Positions 63,012-64,000 of a DNA stretch of 64,000 bases are shown here, one piece after another (within the stretch, counting starts at the first letter, position 1; the number at the start of each line of letters is the position of its first letter). The notes under the pieces were generated by a model. The model did no database searches. It worked only from the letters and a program-made list of their open reading frames with translations, and was not told where the DNA came from. The position numbers were made by a program, and so were the translations under genes. This stretch comes from DATFMP01 sp035266845. GTDB taxonomy: Bacteria; SAR324; JACQKK01. The DNA lies in the NCBI GenBank assembly GCA_035266845.1, contig DATFMP010000103.1, positions 62,001 through 126,000 on the forward strand. Direction: 5' to 3'.

Positions 63012-63917
63012 ATGCGCATTGCCCTGAAGGTGGACGTGGACACGCTGCGCGGCACGCGGGAAGGCGTGCCCGCGCTGCTGCGGCTGCTGGAGCGGTACGG
63101 CGTGCGCGCCACCTTCCTGTTCAGCCTGGGGCCGGACCACACGGGGCGCGCCCTGCGGCGCGTGTTCCGGCGCGGCTTCCTGAGCAAGGTGTTCCGCACC
63201 TCGGTGACGAGCCACTACGGCCTGCGCACGCTGATGTACGGCACGCTGCTGCCGGGTCCGCACATCGGGCGGCGGGGGCGGGACGTGCTGCGCGCCGTAG
63301 CAGCGGCGGGACACGAGGTGGGCATCCACTGCCACGATCACGTGCGCTGGCAGGACGCCGTGGCGCGCCGGGACGCTGCCTGGACCCGCCGCGAGCTGGA
63401 GCGCGCCCAGGCTGCGTTCGTGGAGGCCTTCGGCCGGCCCGCCACCGTGCACGGTGCCGCCGGCTGGCAGGTCAATCCGCACCTGTTCGCGCTGGAGGAG
63501 CAACTCGGCTTCCGCTACGCCAGCGACGTGCGGGGCGAGGCGCCGTTCCTACCGCGGATGGGCGGGGTCACCTCCGGCTGTCCGCAACTGCCCACCACCC
63601 TGCCCACGCTGGACGAGCTGATCGGCCGCGAGGGCATCACCGCGGAGAACGTGCACGAGGCGGTGCTGCGGGCCTGCCGCGAGCCACGCCCGCATGGGCA
63701 CGTCTATACCCTGCATGCCGAGCTGGAGGGGATGCGTCTGCAGCCCGTGCTGGAGCACCTGCTCCAGGCTTGGCGCGCCGCCGGGGACGAGCCCGGCGCG
63801 CTGGCGGACCTGTTCGACGCGCTGGATGCGGAGGCCCTGCCCCGGCGCGAGGTGCTGCAGGGCACCGTGCCCGGCCGCTCCGGCGCGCTGGGCGTGGAAG
63901 GGCCGCTGGTGGCGTAG
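63012..63917 (+). CDS. arnD: 4-deoxy-4-formamido-L-arabinose-phosphoundecaprenol deformylase
   Basis: A 301-residue polysaccharide-deacetylase-fold enzyme. It removes the formyl group from undecaprenyl-phosphate Ara4FN, making the carrier lipid used by ArnT. It opens with ALKVDVDTLRGTREGVPALL (4-23), which carries the metal-binding Asp pair, then RYGVRATFLFSLGPDHTGRA near 28-47. The zinc-binding His pair is in EVGIHCHDHVRWQDAV near 103-118. The run GAAGWQVNPHLFALEEQLGF near 143-162 and the C-terminal VYTLHAELEGM are typical of ArnD. It follows the two hairpins. The last 83 bases of the window hold nothing recognised. Confidence 0.9.
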   Translation: MRIALKVDVDTLRGTREGVPALLRLLERYGVRATFLFSLGPDHTGRALRRVFRRGFLSKVFRTSVTSHYGLRTLMYGTLLPGPHIGRRGRDVLRAVAAAGHEVGIHCHDHVRWQDAVARRDAAWTRRELERAQAAFVEAFGRPATVHGAAGWQVNPHLFALEEQLGFRYASDVRGEAPFLPRMGGVTSGCPQLPTTLPTLDELIGREGITAENVHEAVLRACREPRPHGHVYTLHAELEGMRLQPVLEHLLQAWRAAGDEPGALADLFDALDAEALPRREVLQGTVPGRSGALGVEGPLVA

Positions 63918-64000
63918 GCAGCGCCAACGTCCACGCTTCGAGGAACGATTCCCCTGGGGCTTCGCCCCCGCACCCCCGGCAGATGACCCGGCTCCCGGTA

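Overview
The window is about 64 kb of GC-rich DNA (roughly two-thirds GC by eye) from a Gram-negative bacterium. LpxC, a porin-like outer-membrane protein, a lipid A aminoarabinose (arn) pathway, MreC/MreD/PBP2/RodZ, a DUF1820 protein and a type A RNase P RNA point to Pseudomonadota. DUF1820 and arn favour a gammaproteobacterium or a deep proteobacterial lineage, but the class cannot be fixed from sequence alone. Coding density is high, with many ATGA/GTGA start-stop overlaps.

Layout. 1-4.5 kb (minus): a truncated DUF169 protein, a Z-prenyl diphosphate synthase, and an XPB helicase/Bax1 nuclease pair of the type best known from archaea. 4.6-7.3 kb (plus): a small Hfq/LSm-like protein behind a good promoter, a membrane protein and a flavin reductase. 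7.3-9.3 kb (minus): RodZ, MTA phosphorylase and tRNA-Phe. 9.4-17.3 kb (plus): the elongasome block (divergent MreB, MreC, MreD, PBP2), Maf, an exported beta-barrel candidate and an FG-GAP protein. 17.3-24.5 kb (minus): a sigma-54 regulator, its sensor kinase, a large AMIN/TPR protein, a bactofilin and a membrane coiled-coil protein. 24.8-29.5 kb (plus): glutamine amidotransferase, CLC channel, hydrolase and metallophosphoesterase. 29.5-34.1 kb (minus): LpxC, unknown proteins, porin and DUF1820. 34.3-39.7 kb (plus): a second sigma-54 regulator, citrate synthase and a coupled hydrolase/small-protein operon. 39.8-41.1 kb: a short tandem repeat, a rhodanese-like protein and rnpB.

The most striking region is 41.1-46.9 kb on the minus strand: a glycine/sarcosine/betaine reductase cluster, grdB-grdE-sulfurtransferase-grdC-grdA. 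Both grdB and grdA are interrupted by one in-frame TGA exactly at the family's selenocysteine position, each followed by a hairpin placed like a bacterial SECIS element. An FNR/Anr-like site (TTGAC-N4-ATCAA) lies about 110 bases upstream of grdB, fitting anaerobic expression. The partner gene grdD is absent from the window, GrdE shows no cysteine where the pyruvoyl precursor is expected, and a GNAT/ADP-forming acyl-CoA synthetase lies just upstream on the same strand. Automatic annotation would probably call both selenoproteins fragments or pseudogenes.

47.4-54.8 kb holds the acyl-CoA synthetase, a coiled-coil protein, tRNA-Leu(GAG), a cation-chloride cotransporter and a small membrane protein. 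55.1-63.9 kb (plus) is a lipid A L-Ara4N operon with two tandem ArnT-like glycosyltransferases, ArnB, ArnC, an ArnA split into two separate proteins, and ArnD.
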